Below, one piece after another: positions 1 to 9,670 of a stretch of 64,000 bases of DNA. The notes under the pieces are model-generated. The model saw nothing but the letters and a program-made list of their open reading frames with translations, was not told the DNA's origin and did no database searches. This DNA is from Promicromonospora iranensis (GTDB lineage: Bacteria; Actinomycetota; Actinomycetes; Actinomycetales; Cellulomonadaceae). Within the stretch, counting starts at the first letter, position 1. Each line of letters opens with the position of its first letter. The stretch lies in assembly GCF_028994775.1 (NCBI RefSeq), contig NZ_JAJQMN010000011.1:62001-126000 (forward strand), read 5' to 3'. Made by a program: the position numbers and the translations under genes.

Positions 1-846
1 CTGATCGCGTCGGTCGTGCGTTCCGGGGCGATGATCACGCTGGTGGTGTGGGCCCTGGTCGTGGTGGTGGTCATGATCGTCACCGGCGAGTTCGCCGTCA
101 TATCTGCGTCGCTGCCCGCGGTGCTGGGCGCCGGCGGGTACCTGTTCGGCCGGCTCACCGGGGAGTTCGACTTCCGGGTGGCCATCTCGCCCGACGGCGT
201 CCGGCTGCGCCACGGGATGCTGGAGACACGGTCCCAGACCATCCCGCCCGGCCGTGTGCAGGCGGTCCGCCTCGTGCAGAGCGTGCTGTGGCGCGGCCGC
301 GACTGGTGGCGGGTCCAGGTGAACGTCGCCGGCTACGGCGGCGAGAGCGAGGAGAAGAACAGCGTGCTCCTGCCCGTCGGCACCCGCGACGAGGCACTGA
401 CGGTGCTGTCGCTCGTGCTGCCGGACCTCGGCGTCGACGAGCCGCGCCGCGTCCTCGACGCGGGGCTGGACGGCAACTCCCGGACCGAGAGCGTGTACGT
501 CACGGCACCACGGCGGACGCGCATACTGGATCCGGTGGCATGGCGTCGCAACGGGTTCGCCGTGACCGGTCGCGCGCTGCTACTGCGTCGGGGCCGCATG
601 GTGAAGATCCTGGACGTGGTGCCGCACGAGCGGACGCAGTCGCTGGGCCTGAGCCAGGGCCCGTGGCAGCGCCGGCTGGGTGTCGCGTCGTTCCAGGTGC
701 ACTCCACGGAGGGCCCGGTGCATCCGGAGGCGCCGCACCTCGACGCCGCCGACGCCGCGCGGCTCATGGCGGAGCAGGCCATGCGAGCCCGGAGCGCACG
801 TGCCGCCGCCGGTCCCGAACGATGGATGGAAAGACAGGGTGAGTGA
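1..846 (+). CDS. PH-domain (bPH_2/YdbT-like) membrane protein, 5' truncated
   Basis: The reading frame is open from base 1, so the true start probably lies outside the window; the first in-window candidate is a GTG at 16. The visible part begins with two hydrophobic helices (about residues 6-45 of the visible frame), followed by a charged beta-rich segment with RHGMLETRSQTIPPGRVQAV and a second such segment with LRRGRMVKILDVVPHERTQS. This helix-then-PH pattern is typical of the bacterial PH-like domain (bPH_2, formerly DUF304) proteins of the YdbT type, which usually carry several tandem units. It ends 13 bases before the next gene. The cellular role of the family is poorly known; membrane or envelope stress functions have been suggested elsewhere. 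Confidence 0.7.
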   Translation: MIASVVRSGAMITLVVWALVVVVVMIVTGEFAVISASLPAVLGAGGYLFGRLTGEFDFRVAISPDGVRLRHGMLETRSQTIPPGRVQAVRLVQSVLWRGRDWWRVQVNVAGYGGESEEKNSVLLPVGTRDEALTVLSLVLPDLGVDEPRRVLDAGLDGNSRTESVYVTAPRRTRILDPVAWRRNGFAVTGRALLLRRGRMVKILDVVPHERTQSLGLSQGPWQRRLGVASFQVHSTEGPVHPEAPHLDAADAARLMAEQAMRARSARAAAGPERWMERQGE

Positions 847-859
847 CCGGTGATACCCG

Positions 860-1834
860 GTGAGTAGCTCCGAAGAGCCGGCCCGTCGGCCCGGCCGGCT
901 GGGCGTCGGCGTGGTCGGCGCGGGACGGGTGGGCGCCGTGCTCGGCAACGCCCTGCGCGCCGCCGGTCATGCCGTCGTCGGCGCGAGCGGGATCTCGGAG
1001 GACTCCCGGGAGCGCATCGAGACGCTCCTGCCGGGCGTCCCCAACCTCCAGGTGCCCGACGTCGTCGAGCGGGCGGAGCTCGTGCTCCTCGCCGTGCCCG
1101 ACGACGCCCTGGGTCCTCTGGTCGCCGGCCTCGCCGACACCGGAGCCTGGCAGCCGGGCCAGCTCGCGATCCACACGTCGGGTCGCTACGGCACCGCCGT
1201 CCTGGAGCCTGCCCGGCTGGGCGGTGCGATCCCGCTCGCGGTGCATCCCGCCATGACGTTCTCCGGCACGTCACTCGACCTGGCCCGGCTGGAGGGCTGC
1301 ACGTTCGCCGTGACCGCCCCGGCGCCCGTGCAGCCGATCGGGCAGGCGCTGGTTGTCGAGATCGGCGGCGAGCCCGTGATCGTCGACGAGCAGCTCCGCG
1401 GCCTGTACCACGCTGCTCTCGCCCACGGGGCGAACCACCTGGTGGTGCTCGTCGCGCAGGCAGCGCAGGCCCTGGAGGCGGCGGGGATCGAGGCGCCCGG
1501 CCGGGTGCTCGCACCGCTGCTCTCGGCGGCGCTCGAGTCGGCCACGCGGTCGGCGGACGCGCGCGACGGCGTCGGGCCGGGGGCGATCTCCGCGCTCACC
1601 GGTCCTGTCTCGCGGGGCGACGTCGGCACCGTGCGCCATCACCTGACCGAACTCAGCGCCCTCGCCGCGGCCAGCGGCGCCACCGACGTGCCCGACAGCT
1701 ACACCGAGCTCGCCCGCGGGGCCACCCGACGTGCGCTCGCGAGCCACCGTATCGACGACTCCGCCGCGCAGAAGCTGCTCGACGCGCTGGACGGCGCCAC
1801 CGGGGAGTCGCACGCAGGAAGGAAGACACAGTGA
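860..1834 (+). CDS. Rossmann-like / DUF2520 domain protein
   Basis: 324-residue protein with an N-terminal dinucleotide-binding fold (GAGRVG at residues 20-25, then a beta-strand [11 protein letters not shown]) and a C-terminal helical DUF2520 half ([15 protein letters not shown], then a [15 protein letters not shown] segment). This two-domain arrangement resembles 6-phosphogluconate/ketopantoate-reductase-like dehydrogenases. In Actinobacteria it commonly sits directly before panC, as here, so a role in pantoate supply (a ketopantoate-reductase-type step) is an attractive but unproven inference. Starts at GTG 860; its TGA overlaps the panC GTG (GTGA), suggesting translational coupling. Confidence 0.8.
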   Translation: MSSSEEPARRPGRLGVGVVGAGRVGAVLGNALRAAGHAVVGASGISEDSRERIETLLPGVPNLQVPDVVERAELVLLAVPDDALGPLVAGLADTGAWQPGQLAIHTSGRYGTAVLEPARLGGAIPLAVHPAMTFSGTSLDLARLEGCTFAVTAPAPVQPIGQALVVEIGGEPVIVDEQLRGLYHAALAHGANHLVVLVAQAAQALEAAGIEAPGRVLAPLLSAALESATRSADARDGVGPGAISALTGPVSRGDVGTVRHHLTELSALAAASGATDVPDSYTELARGATRRALASHRIDDSAAQKLLDALDGATGESHAGRKTQ

Positions 1835-2784
1835 CCACCGAGGCCCAGACCGCACCCGAAGCGGGCTCCGTGCAGCGGACCCCGCTCGTGGTGCGCACCC
1901 GGTCCGAGCTGCGCGACGCGCAGATGCGCTGGGCGATCGCGGGACCCCTGGATGTCGCCGGACCCGACGCGGGCCCCGGCAAGCGGGCGGTCGTCATGAC
2001 GATGGGCGCGCTGCACGACGGGCACCTGGAGCTCGTGCGCCGGGCGCGCGAGGAGGCCGGGCCGAACGGCCAGGTGGTCGTCACGATCTTCGTGAACCCG
2101 TTGCAGTTCGGCGCGGGCGAGGACCTCGACACCTACCCCCGGGACCTGGACGGCGACGTGGCCAAGCTGGCCGGCGCCGGTGCCGACGTCGTCTTCGCGC
2201 CCACTCCCGAGATCGTCTACCCCGACGGCGACCCGGTGGTCCGGGTGGCCGCCGGGCACATCGGCGACGTGCTGGAGGGCGAGCACCGTCCCGGGCACCT
2301 GGACGGCGTGCTCACCGTGGTGCTCAAGCTCATGCACCTGGTGCGTCCCGACGTCGCGCTGTTCGGCGAGAAGGACGCCCAGCAGCTGCTGGCGGTGCGC
2401 CGCATGGTGCGCGACCTGGAGGTCTCGGTCGAGGTCGTGGGCGTACCGACGGTCCGGGAGGCCGACGGGCTCGCCCTGTCGTCCCGCAACGCGTACCTGT
2501 CCGCGGACGAGCGGGAGCGGGCGCTCGCCCTGTCCCGCGCGCTCCGTGCGGGCGAGGCGGCCGCAGGGAGCGGCGCCGACAGTGTGATCAACGCCGCGCG
2601 CCAAGTGCTGGACGAGGCCGACGGCGTCGTGGTCGACTACCTCGCGCTCGTCGATCCGGTGACCGTGGACGCGGTCACCGACGACTACTCCGGCCATGCG
2701 CTGCTGCTCGTGGCCGCACGGGTGGGTACTACCCGCCTGATCGACAACCAGGCCATCGAGGTCTCGCCCGAGGTCCAGAGGTAG
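1831..2784 (+). CDS. panC: pantothenate synthetase
   Basis: Condenses pantoate and beta-alanine with ATP to give pantothenate in the cytoplasm. The nucleotidyl-transferase motif MGALHDGH lies at residues 58-65, followed by [37 protein letters not shown] and LSSRNAYLS, all hallmarks of PanC. At 317 residues it is slightly longer than the usual 280-310 because of a poorly conserved N-terminal stretch of about 20 residues. The GTG start overlaps the upstream stop. panD follows after 4 bases, so both branches of the condensation are supplied from one operon. Confidence 0.96.
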   Translation: MTTEAQTAPEAGSVQRTPLVVRTRSELRDAQMRWAIAGPLDVAGPDAGPGKRAVVMTMGALHDGHLELVRRAREEAGPNGQVVVTIFVNPLQFGAGEDLDTYPRDLDGDVAKLAGAGADVVFAPTPEIVYPDGDPVVRVAAGHIGDVLEGEHRPGHLDGVLTVVLKLMHLVRPDVALFGEKDAQQLLAVRRMVRDLEVSVEVVGVPTVREADGLALSSRNAYLSADERERALALSRALRAGEAAAGSGADSVINAARQVLDEADGVVVDYLALVDPVTVDAVTDDYSGHALLLVAARVGTTRLIDNQAIEVSPEVQR

Positions 2785-2788
2785 CACC

Positions 2789-3295
2789 ATGAGCTCCACC
2801 CCGCACCGCCCGCCCGTCGGCCGCCCCGCGTCGCTGCAGCGGCCGATGATGATCGCCAAGATCCATCGCGCCACCGTGACGCAGGCGGACCTGCACTACG
2901 TCGGGTCCATCACGGTGGACGCCGACCTGCTCGACGCCGCGGACCTCGTCCCAGGCCAGCAGGTCGACGTCGTCGACGTGACCAACGGTGCCCGGCTGAC
3001 CACCTACGTGATCCCGGGCGAGCCCGGGTCGGGCCAGATCTGCATCAACGGCGCGGCGGCCCACCTGGTCAGCCCCGGCGACATCGTCATCCTGATCGCC
3101 TACGGCATGCTCTCGGACCACGACGCGCGGACCTTCCTGCCGAACGTCGTGTTCGTCGACGAGAAGAACCGGATCGTCGAGATCAACGACGAGCCCGGCC
3201 ACGTGCCCGACGGGTACGGCCTGGAGGAGAGCGGCCTGCCGATCGAGCCGTTCCAGCAGGCCGGCCTGGTGCGCACGGCGTCGGGCCGAGCGTGA
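2789..3295 (+). CDS. panD: aspartate 1-decarboxylase proenzyme
   Basis: Pyruvoyl-dependent enzyme that makes beta-alanine from aspartate. The self-cleavage site is visible as HYVGSIT, Gly39-Ser40; cleavage there generates the pyruvoyl group. The family consensus [27 protein letters not shown] and [11 protein letters not shown] are all present. The protein is 168 residues with about 18 extra N-terminal residues compared with the usual start near MMIAKIHR; the ATG at 2789 is preferred because AGAGG lies 7 bases upstream, within the end of panC. The C-terminal tail of about 30 residues is also longer than in E. coli. The TGA overlaps the start of nadB. Confidence 0.95.
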   Translation: MSSTPHRPPVGRPASLQRPMMIAKIHRATVTQADLHYVGSITVDADLLDAADLVPGQQVDVVDVTNGARLTTYVIPGEPGSGQICINGAAAHLVSPGDIVILIAYGMLSDHDARTFLPNVVFVDEKNRIVEINDEPGHVPDGYGLEESGLPIEPFQQAGLVRTASGRA

Positions 3296-4992
3296 GTGCC
3301 GGTCCCGGACCTCGTCTCGCACGTTCCCTCGCGGCCCCTGCGCCCGGCTGGACCGCGGAGGCCGACGCGATAGTCGTCGGCTCCGGCATCGCCGGGCTGA
3401 CGGCGGCGCTCGAGCTGCGGACGCACGTGCCGCGGGTGCTGCTCGTGACGAAGGGGCGGCTCCTGTCGGGATCGACGGTGTGGGCGCAGGGCGGAATCGC
3501 CGCGGCGCTCGACCCGTCGGACTCACCGGGGGCGCACCTCGCGGACACGCTCGCCGCCGGCGGCGGCCTGTCCGACCCGGAGGCCGTGCAGGTGCTGGTC
3601 ACCGAGGGTCCGGAGCGTGTGCGCGAGCTGGTGGCCCGCGGCGCCGTCTTCGACAAGGCGGCCGACGGCGACATCGCGCTCACCCGGGAGGGCGGTCACC
3701 GCGCCGACCGGATCGCGCACGCCGGCGGTGACGCCACGGGCGCGGAGATCTCGCGGGCACTCGTCGCGCAGATCGAGGCGGTCCGGCACGACCCCGGCAT
3801 CGAGGTCGTGGAGAACGCCCTGGTGCTGGACGTCCTCACCACCACGCCCATGGGTGGTCGGGGTGGGTCGAAGGAGAGCAGCGTGCGGGCCTGCGGCGTG
3901 ACCCTGCACGTGCGGGGGACGGGTTCGCGGGACGGCGTCGGTGCCGTCCTGGCCCCCGCCGTCGTGCTGGCGACGGGCGGGATCGGGCAGGTGTTCCGGT
4001 CCTCGACCAACCCGGCAGGCGCGACCGGCGACGGCATCGCCGCGGCGCTCCGGGCGGGTGCGACGCTGGGCGACCTGGAGTTCGTGCAGTTCCACCCGAC
4101 GGTCCTGTGGCTCGGTACGGGCGCCAAGGGCCAGGTGCCCCTGATCTCGGAGGCGGTACGCGGCGAGGGCGCGCTGCTGCTCGACGTCGACGGGCACCGG
4201 TTCATGCCGGCGGTGCACGAGCTGGCGGAGCTGGCCCCGCGGGACGTCGTCGCGCACGCGATCCAGCGGCAGATGGCCGCCACCGGTGCCGACAACGTGC
4301 TGCTCGACGCCCGCCACCTCGGCCGGGAGTTCCTGCGCACGCGGTTCCCGACGATCAACCGGCGGCTCCTGGAGGCGCAGATCGACTGGTCCGAGGAGCC
4401 GGTGCCCGTGGCACCCGCCCAGCACTACCACTCGGGCGGCGTGGTGACCGACCTGGACGGACGGTCCTCGGTGGACGGCCTGTACGCGGTCGGCGAGGTC
4501 GCCTGCACGGGCGTGCACGGGGCGAACCGGCTCGCGTCGAACTCGCTGCTGGAGGGCATCGTGTTCGCCTACCGGGCGGCACGCGACATCGCCGCCCGGT
4601 TCGACGCCGGAGAGCTGAAGCCGGGCGTGCCCGCCGAGCGCCCCGGCGGTTCCGGGCTGGTCGCGGCCGCCGCCCGCTCGCGCATCCAGAAGGTGACCTC
4701 CGCGGGTTCCGGCGTGATCCGGTCGGCGCGGTCGCTGGCCGAGGTCGACGAGCGGCTGGCCGCCGTCCGCGCCGACGCGCATCTCGCGGACGAGGTCATG
4801 GCCGAGCCCCAGGCCGCCGAGTGGGAGACCACCAACGTCCACCAGGTAGCCCGTGCCCTGACCCGCGCGGCCGCGCTGCGCGAGGAGACCCGGGGCGGGC
4901 ACTACCGCACGGACTTCCCGAAGCCTGTCGAGGCGTGGAAGCGCCGGGTCCGGGTCTGGCTCGACGACGACGGCGTGCTCCAGGCGCGCTGA
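3292..4992 (+). CDS. nadB: L-aspartate oxidase
   Basis: FAD enzyme oxidising L-aspartate to iminoaspartate, first step of de novo NAD synthesis. FAD-binding GSGIAG at residues 30-35; downstream [36 protein letters not shown] and the C-terminal [16 protein letters not shown] identify the succinate dehydrogenase/L-aspartate oxidase flavoprotein family; the free-standing gene beside panCD favours NadB. Length 566 is normal. GTG start overlaps the panD stop by 4 bases. The usual partner nadC is about 8.5 kb downstream (13511), displaced by the 5-oxoproline gene cluster; no nadA is in the window. Confidence 0.93.
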   Translation: MSAGPGPRLARSLAAPAPGWTAEADAIVVGSGIAGLTAALELRTHVPRVLLVTKGRLLSGSTVWAQGGIAAALDPSDSPGAHLADTLAAGGGLSDPEAVQVLVTEGPERVRELVARGAVFDKAADGDIALTREGGHRADRIAHAGGDATGAEISRALVAQIEAVRHDPGIEVVENALVLDVLTTTPMGGRGGSKESSVRACGVTLHVRGTGSRDGVGAVLAPAVVLATGGIGQVFRSSTNPAGATGDGIAAALRAGATLGDLEFVQFHPTVLWLGTGAKGQVPLISEAVRGEGALLLDVDGHRFMPAVHELAELAPRDVVAHAIQRQMAATGADNVLLDARHLGREFLRTRFPTINRRLLEAQIDWSEEPVPVAPAQHYHSGGVVTDLDGRSSVDGLYAVGEVACTGVHGANRLASNSLLEGIVFAYRAARDIAARFDAGELKPGVPAERPGGSGLVAAAARSRIQKVTSAGSGVIRSARSLAEVDERLAAVRADAHLADEVMAEPQAAEWETTNVHQVARALTRAAALREETRGGHYRTDFPKPVEAWKRRVRVWLDDDGVLQAR

Positions 4993-5019
4993 GTCTGCTG
5001 CGGGTCCGGATGTGGCGGC

Positions 5020-5240
5020 CACTTCGGTCGTTTGCGTGAGGCGTTGTGCTGAGTTTCGGTCGTTTGCGTGAGGCCTCGTGCTGAGTTCGGTCCTTTGCGT
5101 GAGGCTTTGCGCCGAGTTCGGTCCCTTGCACGTGGCCCCGCACTGACTTCGGTCCCTTGCCTTGAGATCGGTCGGTTGATTGACCGATCTCAGGGCAAGG
5201 GACCGAAGTCGTGGGCGGACGCCAGCAACTGACCGAACTC
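5020..5240. repeat. 31-bp degenerate tandem repeats ending in an inverted copy (cruciform array)
   Basis: Five head-to-tail units start at about 5020, 5051, 5083, 5114 and 5145, a spacing of 31-32 bases; each contains TTCGGTC(G/C)(T/C)TTGC. The fifth unit forms the left arm (5146-5173) of a 28-bp inverted repeat with one non-complementary-to-consensus base (a G-T wobble), loop 5174-5181, right arm 5182-5209. A further reverse-orientation copy (GACCGAACTC) lies at 5231-5240. It sits between convergent nadB and the biotin carboxylase gene, so the hairpin could terminate both transcripts. Units share most of their length, so this is not a repeat-spacer array. Confidence 0.85.
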
Positions 5241-5260
5241 AGCCACGAATCTGGGGTCGG

Positions 5261-7147
5261 CTAGTGCGTGATGTAGCCGATCGGGTCGCCCGTGTTGACC
5301 GGCGCCCCTTCGTCGGCGGCGTGCTCCAGCGCGCCCGCGGCCTCCGCCATGAGCTGGGTCTCCATCTTCATCGCCTCGACGACGGCGACGGGCTGGCCGT
5401 CGGACACGGTCTCGCCGTCGGGCACCAGCCAGCGCACCAGGGTGCCGGGCATCGCGGCGAGCAGCGGTACCCGCCCGTCGTCGATTCCACCGCCCGACGC
5501 CGGCGCCGCCCCGGAGCCGGCGGTCGTCCCGGGACCTGCCGCCGGACGGGCCCCGCCGAATCCGGTCCCGACTGTGCCGACCCCGCCGCCGACCGCGCCG
5601 AACCCGGCCTCGGCACCTCCGAACCCAGCCCTGCCGGCCCCGATCCCGCCGGCCCCCAACCCGAACCCGATCCCGCCGACCCCGAACCCGCCCGGCGTCC
5701 GCACCCGGTGCCGCCGACCGTCGATCTCGACCCACGTCGCGACGACCCCTGGCTCGACCACCGGCGCGGCGAGCGACTGCGGGTCGATCGACGGGAGCAT
5801 CTCGGTCTCTATCCACTGGGTGTGGACGGCGAAGCCGGACCCTTCGGTGGTCCCCGTGAACGCCGGGTCGGCCAGCACCGCGCGGTGGAACGGCAGCACC
5901 GTGGGTACGCCCTCGACGACGGTCTCGGCCGCCGCTCGCCGGGCTCGTGCGAGCGCGAGCTCCCGGGTCGGCCCCCACACGACGATCTTGGCGAAGAGCG
6001 AGTCGAACTCGCCGGGGATCACCGACCCTGACTCCACACCCGCGTCGACCCGCACGCCGGGGCCTGCCGGAGCGACGAACCGCTCGACGCGCCCGGGGCC
6101 GGGCAGGAAGCCGCGTGCCGGGTCCTCGGCGTTGAGCCGCAGCTCGATCGCGTGCCCGCGGGGCTCGGGGTCCTCGGTGACGGACAGGGGCAGACCGCTC
6201 GCGACGCGGAGCTGTTCCGCCACGAGGTCCAGCCCGGTGGTCTCCTCGGTGACGGGGTGCTCCACCTGGAGTCGCGTGTTGACCTCGAGGAAGGACAGGG
6301 TGCCGTCCGTGCCGAGCAGGAACTCGACGGTTCCGGCACCGCGGTAGCCGGCGGCGGCGCAGAGATCGCGCGCGGACTCGTGGATCCGCGCGCGCACCGC
6401 CGGGTCGAGGAACGGTGCGGGGGCCTCCTCGACCAGCTTCTGGTTGCGCCGCTGGAGGGAGCAGTCCCTCGTGCCCGCGACGACCACGTGACCGTGGTCG
6501 TCGGCGATGATCTGCGCCTCCACGTGCCGGGGCCGGTCGAGGAACCGTTCGACGAAGCACTCGCCCCGCCCGAACGCAGCCTCGGCCTCGCGCCGGGCGG
6601 CCTCGAAGAGCTCGGGCACCTCGTCGAGGGTCCTGGCCACGCGCATGCCACGTCCGCCGCCGCCGTGCGCCGCCTTGATGGCGAGCGGCAGCCCGTGCTC
6701 CTCGGCGAAGGCGAGCGCGGCGGCGGCGTCGGGCACCGGGCCGTCGGAACCGGGTACGAGGGGCGCGCCGACCGTCCGCGCCAGGTCACGGGCGGCGATC
6801 TTGTCGCCGAGCAGCTCGATGGTGGCCGACGTCGGCCCCACCCACACCAGCCCCGCGTCCTCGACGGCGCGCGCCGTGGCGGCGCTCTCGGACAGGAAGC
6901 CGTAGCCGGGGTGGACGGCGTCCGCCCCGGACCGACGGGCGACGTCGAGCAGCTTCTCGACCGACAGGTAGGTCTCGGCGGCCGTGCGTCCGTCGAGGGC
7001 CCAGGCCTCGTCGGCGAGGCGGACGTGCGGGGCGTCCGCGTCCCCGTCGGCGTACACCGCGACGGAGCGGATCCCCAGATCGGCGCAGGCGCGGGCCACG
7101 CGGACCGCGATCTCGCCCCGGTTGGCGATGAGCACGCTACGGATCAT
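5261..7147 (-). CDS. biotin carboxylase-biotin carboxyl carrier fusion (AccA3-like)
   Basis: 628 residues. Residues 1-450 form biotin carboxylase: [13 protein letters not shown] at the N-terminus, HPGYGFLSE near 79-87, ATP-grasp glycine loop HGGGGRGM 161-168, [14 protein letters not shown], and RLNAEDP. A C-terminal biotinyl domain carries EAMKM at 591-595, Lys594 being the predicted biotinylation site, 34 residues from the end. The two are joined by an unusual Gly/Ala-rich low-complexity linker (about 484-553). No carboxyltransferase gene lies nearby; instead the ATG overlaps the stop of pxpBC (ATGA), so this protein probably works with the 5-oxoprolinase subunits rather than in fatty-acid synthesis. 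Confidence 0.92.
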   Translation of the reverse strand: MIRSVLIANRGEIAVRVARACADLGIRSVAVYADGDADAPHVRLADEAWALDGRTAAETYLSVEKLLDVARRSGADAVHPGYGFLSESAATARAVEDAGLVWVGPTSATIELLGDKIAARDLARTVGAPLVPGSDGPVPDAAAALAFAEEHGLPLAIKAAHGGGGRGMRVARTLDEVPELFEAARREAEAAFGRGECFVERFLDRPRHVEAQIIADDHGHVVVAGTRDCSLQRRNQKLVEEAPAPFLDPAVRARIHESARDLCAAAGYRGAGTVEFLLGTDGTLSFLEVNTRLQVEHPVTEETTGLDLVAEQLRVASGLPLSVTEDPEPRGHAIELRLNAEDPARGFLPGPGRVERFVAPAGPGVRVDAGVESGSVIPGEFDSLFAKIVVWGPTRELALARARRAAAETVVEGVPTVLPFHRAVLADPAFTGTTEGSGFAVHTQWIETEMLPSIDPQSLAAPVVEPGVVATWVEIDGRRHRVRTPGGFGVGGIGFGLGAGGIGAGRAGFGGAEAGFGAVGGGVGTVGTGFGGARPAAGPGTTAGSGAAPASGGGIDDGRVPLLAAMPGTLVRWLVPDGETVSDGQPVAVVEAMKMETQLMAEAAGALEHAADEGAPVNTGDPIGYITH

Positions 7148-8832
7148 GGGGTACCTCCTGGGTGGTTCTGGATCGTGAGGCGGACGCGCGCACCGGCCGG
7201 CAGCTGGCCAGCCAGCGGCACGTGACCGGCCACGACCGCGCCGATCACGGGGTACCCGCCGGTCAGGGGGTGGTCGGCCAGGAAGAGGACCGGCAGGCCG
7301 TCGGGCGGCATCTGGATGGCACCGGTGACGCAGCCCTCGCTCGGCAGCTCCGCCCCCTCCTTGTCCCGGACCCGGGCGACGGGTTCCCCGTCCAGGCGCA
7401 GGCCCACGCGGTTGGAGCGCGGCGTGACGAGCCAGTCCTGGCCGGTCAGCCGAGCGAGCGCGGCGGCGTCGAACCAGTCGTCGCGCGGCCCCAGGACGAT
7501 CGACAGCTCGGTGACCTCGCCGACGGCGGGGAGGGCGTCCGACGGCGGTGCCCCGCCCGCGCCGGTCCGGTCGTCGACGGGGACGCTCCCGGCCGCGTCG
7601 ACCGACGGTGGTCCGGCAGCGGGGAGGCCGCGATCCGGCACGCCGACCGGCAGTACGTCGCCCGGCCCGAGCGGTTCCGGCCCGAGTCCGGCCAGCACGT
7701 CGGTGGACCGGCTGCCCAGTACCGGCGGCACGTCGATCCCACCCCGCACCGCCACATAGACACGCACACCCCGCGTGGGCGGCGCGAGGCGCACCTCGTC
7801 ACCGTCGTCCAGGGCGAAGGGCTCACCCGACCGCGGACGGCGGTCAGGCCGACTGGCTCCGGCCTCGTCCGGCCCGCCCGGACCTGGCCGTACGACGACG
7901 TCGCACGCCGCCCCCGTCACCGCGAGCACCTGCGGGCCGCGGGCGCGCAGACGCAGGCCGCCCACCGACTCGATGGCGGCGGCGTCCGACGGATTGCCGA
8001 CTGCGCGGTTGGCAGCCCGCAGGCTGGGCCGGTCCAGTGCGCCGGACGCCGACACACCCGCCCCCTCGGAACCGGGCCGCCCGAGGTCTTGGACCAGCGC
8101 CTGCACCCCGACCCGAACCACCTCGACCCCGCTGCCGGCCGCCCCGCCGTCGCGAGCCGCTCCGCCGTCGGGGTCGGCAGAGTCGGACGGGCCGGGCGGG
8201 ACCGATCGTGCGGCAGCGGCGGGGAGCGGGATGAAGCGGACCTTGTCGCCCGGGAGCATGAGGGCCGGGCGGTCGCGGGTCACGTCCCACACGGGCGCGT
8301 CGGTGCGGCCGACGAGCTGCCATCCACCGGGGCTCTCCCGGGGGTAGACGCCGCTGTACGGCCCGGCGAGCGCCACGGACCCGGCCGGCACACGGGTGCG
8401 CGGGCTGGTTCGGCGGGGGACCACGAGCTGGGGGTCGTCGCTCGTCAGGTAGGCGAACCCGGGGGCGAACCCGACGAAGCCGACGGTCCATTCCGCCGCG
8501 GTGTGCCGCCGGACCAGCTCGTCGGTGCTCCAGCCGAGGAGGACAGCCACCTCGGCGAGATCTTCGCCGTCGTAGAGGACAGGGATCTCGACCGTACGCG
8601 CGGCGGAGGTCGCGCGACGCTCCAGCGGCCGCGTCCGGAGCTCCGCCGCCAGGGCCCGCGCCGTGATCGCCGACGGCCGGAACGGCACCAGGAGGGTCCG
8701 GGCGCCGGGCACGGGCACGCCGACGCCGCGTACCGGGTCGGTGGTGAGGGACTCGTACAGCGCGACCGCCTGGTCCAGGTCGTCGAGCTCGACCAGAAGG
8801 GCGTCGTCGCGCGCGGTGAGGAAGCGGATCAC
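7144..8832 (-). CDS. pxpBC: 5-oxoprolinase subunits B and C fused (KipI-KipA)
   Basis: 562-residue fusion. Residues about 1-205 are PxpB/KipI (AHS1): [13 protein letters not shown] 117-129, [11 protein letters not shown] 147-157, [11 protein letters not shown] 163-173. After a Pro/Ala/Gly-rich linker (about 203-235), residues 236-562 are PxpC/KipA (AHS2): [12 protein letters not shown] 243-254, [18 protein letters not shown] 263-280, and the C-terminal [18 protein letters not shown]. With PxpA these hydrolyse 5-oxoproline to glutamate using ATP. The GTG start at 8832 is chosen because it overlaps the pxpA TGA (GTGA); the open frame upstream to 8952 lies inside pxpA and is a shadow. Confidence 0.92.
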   Translation of the reverse strand: MIRFLTARDDALLVELDDLDQAVALYESLTTDPVRGVGVPVPGARTLLVPFRPSAITARALAAELRTRPLERRATSAARTVEIPVLYDGEDLAEVAVLLGWSTDELVRRHTAAEWTVGFVGFAPGFAYLTSDDPQLVVPRRTSPRTRVPAGSVALAGPYSGVYPRESPGGWQLVGRTDAPVWDVTRDRPALMLPGDKVRFIPLPAAAARSVPPGPSDSADPDGGAARDGGAAGSGVEVVRVGVQALVQDLGRPGSEGAGVSASGALDRPSLRAANRAVGNPSDAAAIESVGGLRLRARGPQVLAVTGAACDVVVRPGPGGPDEAGASRPDRRPRSGEPFALDDGDEVRLAPPTRGVRVYVAVRGGIDVPPVLGSRSTDVLAGLGPEPLGPGDVLPVGVPDRGLPAAGPPSVDAAGSVPVDDRTGAGGAPPSDALPAVGEVTELSIVLGPRDDWFDAAALARLTGQDWLVTPRSNRVGLRLDGEPVARVRDKEGAELPSEGCVTGAIQMPPDGLPVLFLADHPLTGGYPVIGAVVAGHVPLAGQLPAGARVRLTIQNHPGGTP

Positions 8833-9614
8833 GCTGCGGAGCCGCTGCCCGACGCCGGGGCGAAGGCCGTGAGCGTGATGCCCTCGGCGTCGAACACCTC
8901 GCGGATCCGCCGGGCCATGGCCACGGCGCCCGGGGAGTCGCCGTGCACGCACACGGAGTCGGCGCGCACCGCGACGTCGGACCCGTCCACGGCGGTCACC
9001 ACGCCTTCGGTGACGAGGCGGAGCATGCGGCGCGCGACGTCGTCGGCGTCGTGCAGCACGGATCCCGGCTCACGCCGGGAGACGAGGCGGCCCTCGGGCG
9101 TGTAGGCGCGGTCGGCGAACGCCTCCGTGGCGGTCGCGAGCCCCGCCGCGGACGCCGCCGCGAGGGCCGCGCTGCCGGGCAGCCCCAGCATGACGAGCCC
9201 GGGGTCGATAGCGGCGACGGCCCTGGCCACCGCCGTCGCCACCCGCTCGTCGACCGCGGCGGTGTTGTACAGCGCGCCGTGCGGCTTCACGTAGGTGACG
9301 GTCGCCCCCTCCGCGTCCGTCAGGCCACGGAGCGCACCGATCTGGTAGGCGACATCGGCCTCGAGCTCGTCGTCGGGCACGTCCATGTTGCGGCGGCCGA
9401 ACCCGGCCAGGTCGCGGTAGCCGACGTGTGCGCCGATGGTGACGCCGTGCGCCACCGCGGACCGCACGGTGCGGCGGATGGACGCCGGGTCCCCGGCGTG
9501 GAAGCCGCAGGCGACGTTGGCGCTGGAGACGATGCCGAGCATCTGCTCGTCGTCGCCGAGGGTCCAGCGGCCGAAGCCCTCGCCGAGATCGCTGTTCAGG
9601 TCGACGGCGCTCAT
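8829..9614 (-). CDS. pxpA: 5-oxoprolinase subunit A (LamB/YcsF family)
   Basis: 261-residue LamB/YcsF protein: [13 protein letters not shown] at 5-17, [56 protein letters not shown] and [10 protein letters not shown] are diagnostic. PxpA is the catalytic lactamase-like subunit that acts on 5-oxoproline activated by PxpB-PxpC. It is the first gene of the translationally coupled chain pxpA-pxpBC-biotin carboxylase. Start ATG at 9614. The permease gene ends 56 bases upstream on the same strand, so all four genes are probably co-transcribed. Confidence 0.94.
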   Translation of the reverse strand: MSAVDLNSDLGEGFGRWTLGDDEQMLGIVSSANVACGFHAGDPASIRRTVRSAVAHGVTIGAHVGYRDLAGFGRRNMDVPDDELEADVAYQIGALRGLTDAEGATVTYVKPHGALYNTAAVDERVATAVARAVAAIDPGLVMLGLPGSAALAAASAAGLATATEAFADRAYTPEGRLVSRREPGSVLHDADDVARRMLRLVTEGVVTAVDGSDVAVRADSVCVHGDSPGAVAMARRIREVFDAEGITLTAFAPASGSGSAA

Positions 9615-9670
9615 GGTGTGTTTCCTTACCGTGCGTGGAGATCGGTGTTTCGGGGGTGCCTGGCCGGGGC

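Noticed and set aside
333-1514. 393-codon open frame on the minus strand
   Set aside because: Antisense to the PH-domain and DUF2520 genes; Arg/Pro/Ala-biased translation without domains, typical of high-GC shadow frames.
5020-5209. CRISPR-like periodic array
   Set aside because: Units are similar along most of their length, with no constant repeat plus unique spacer; no cas genes nearby.
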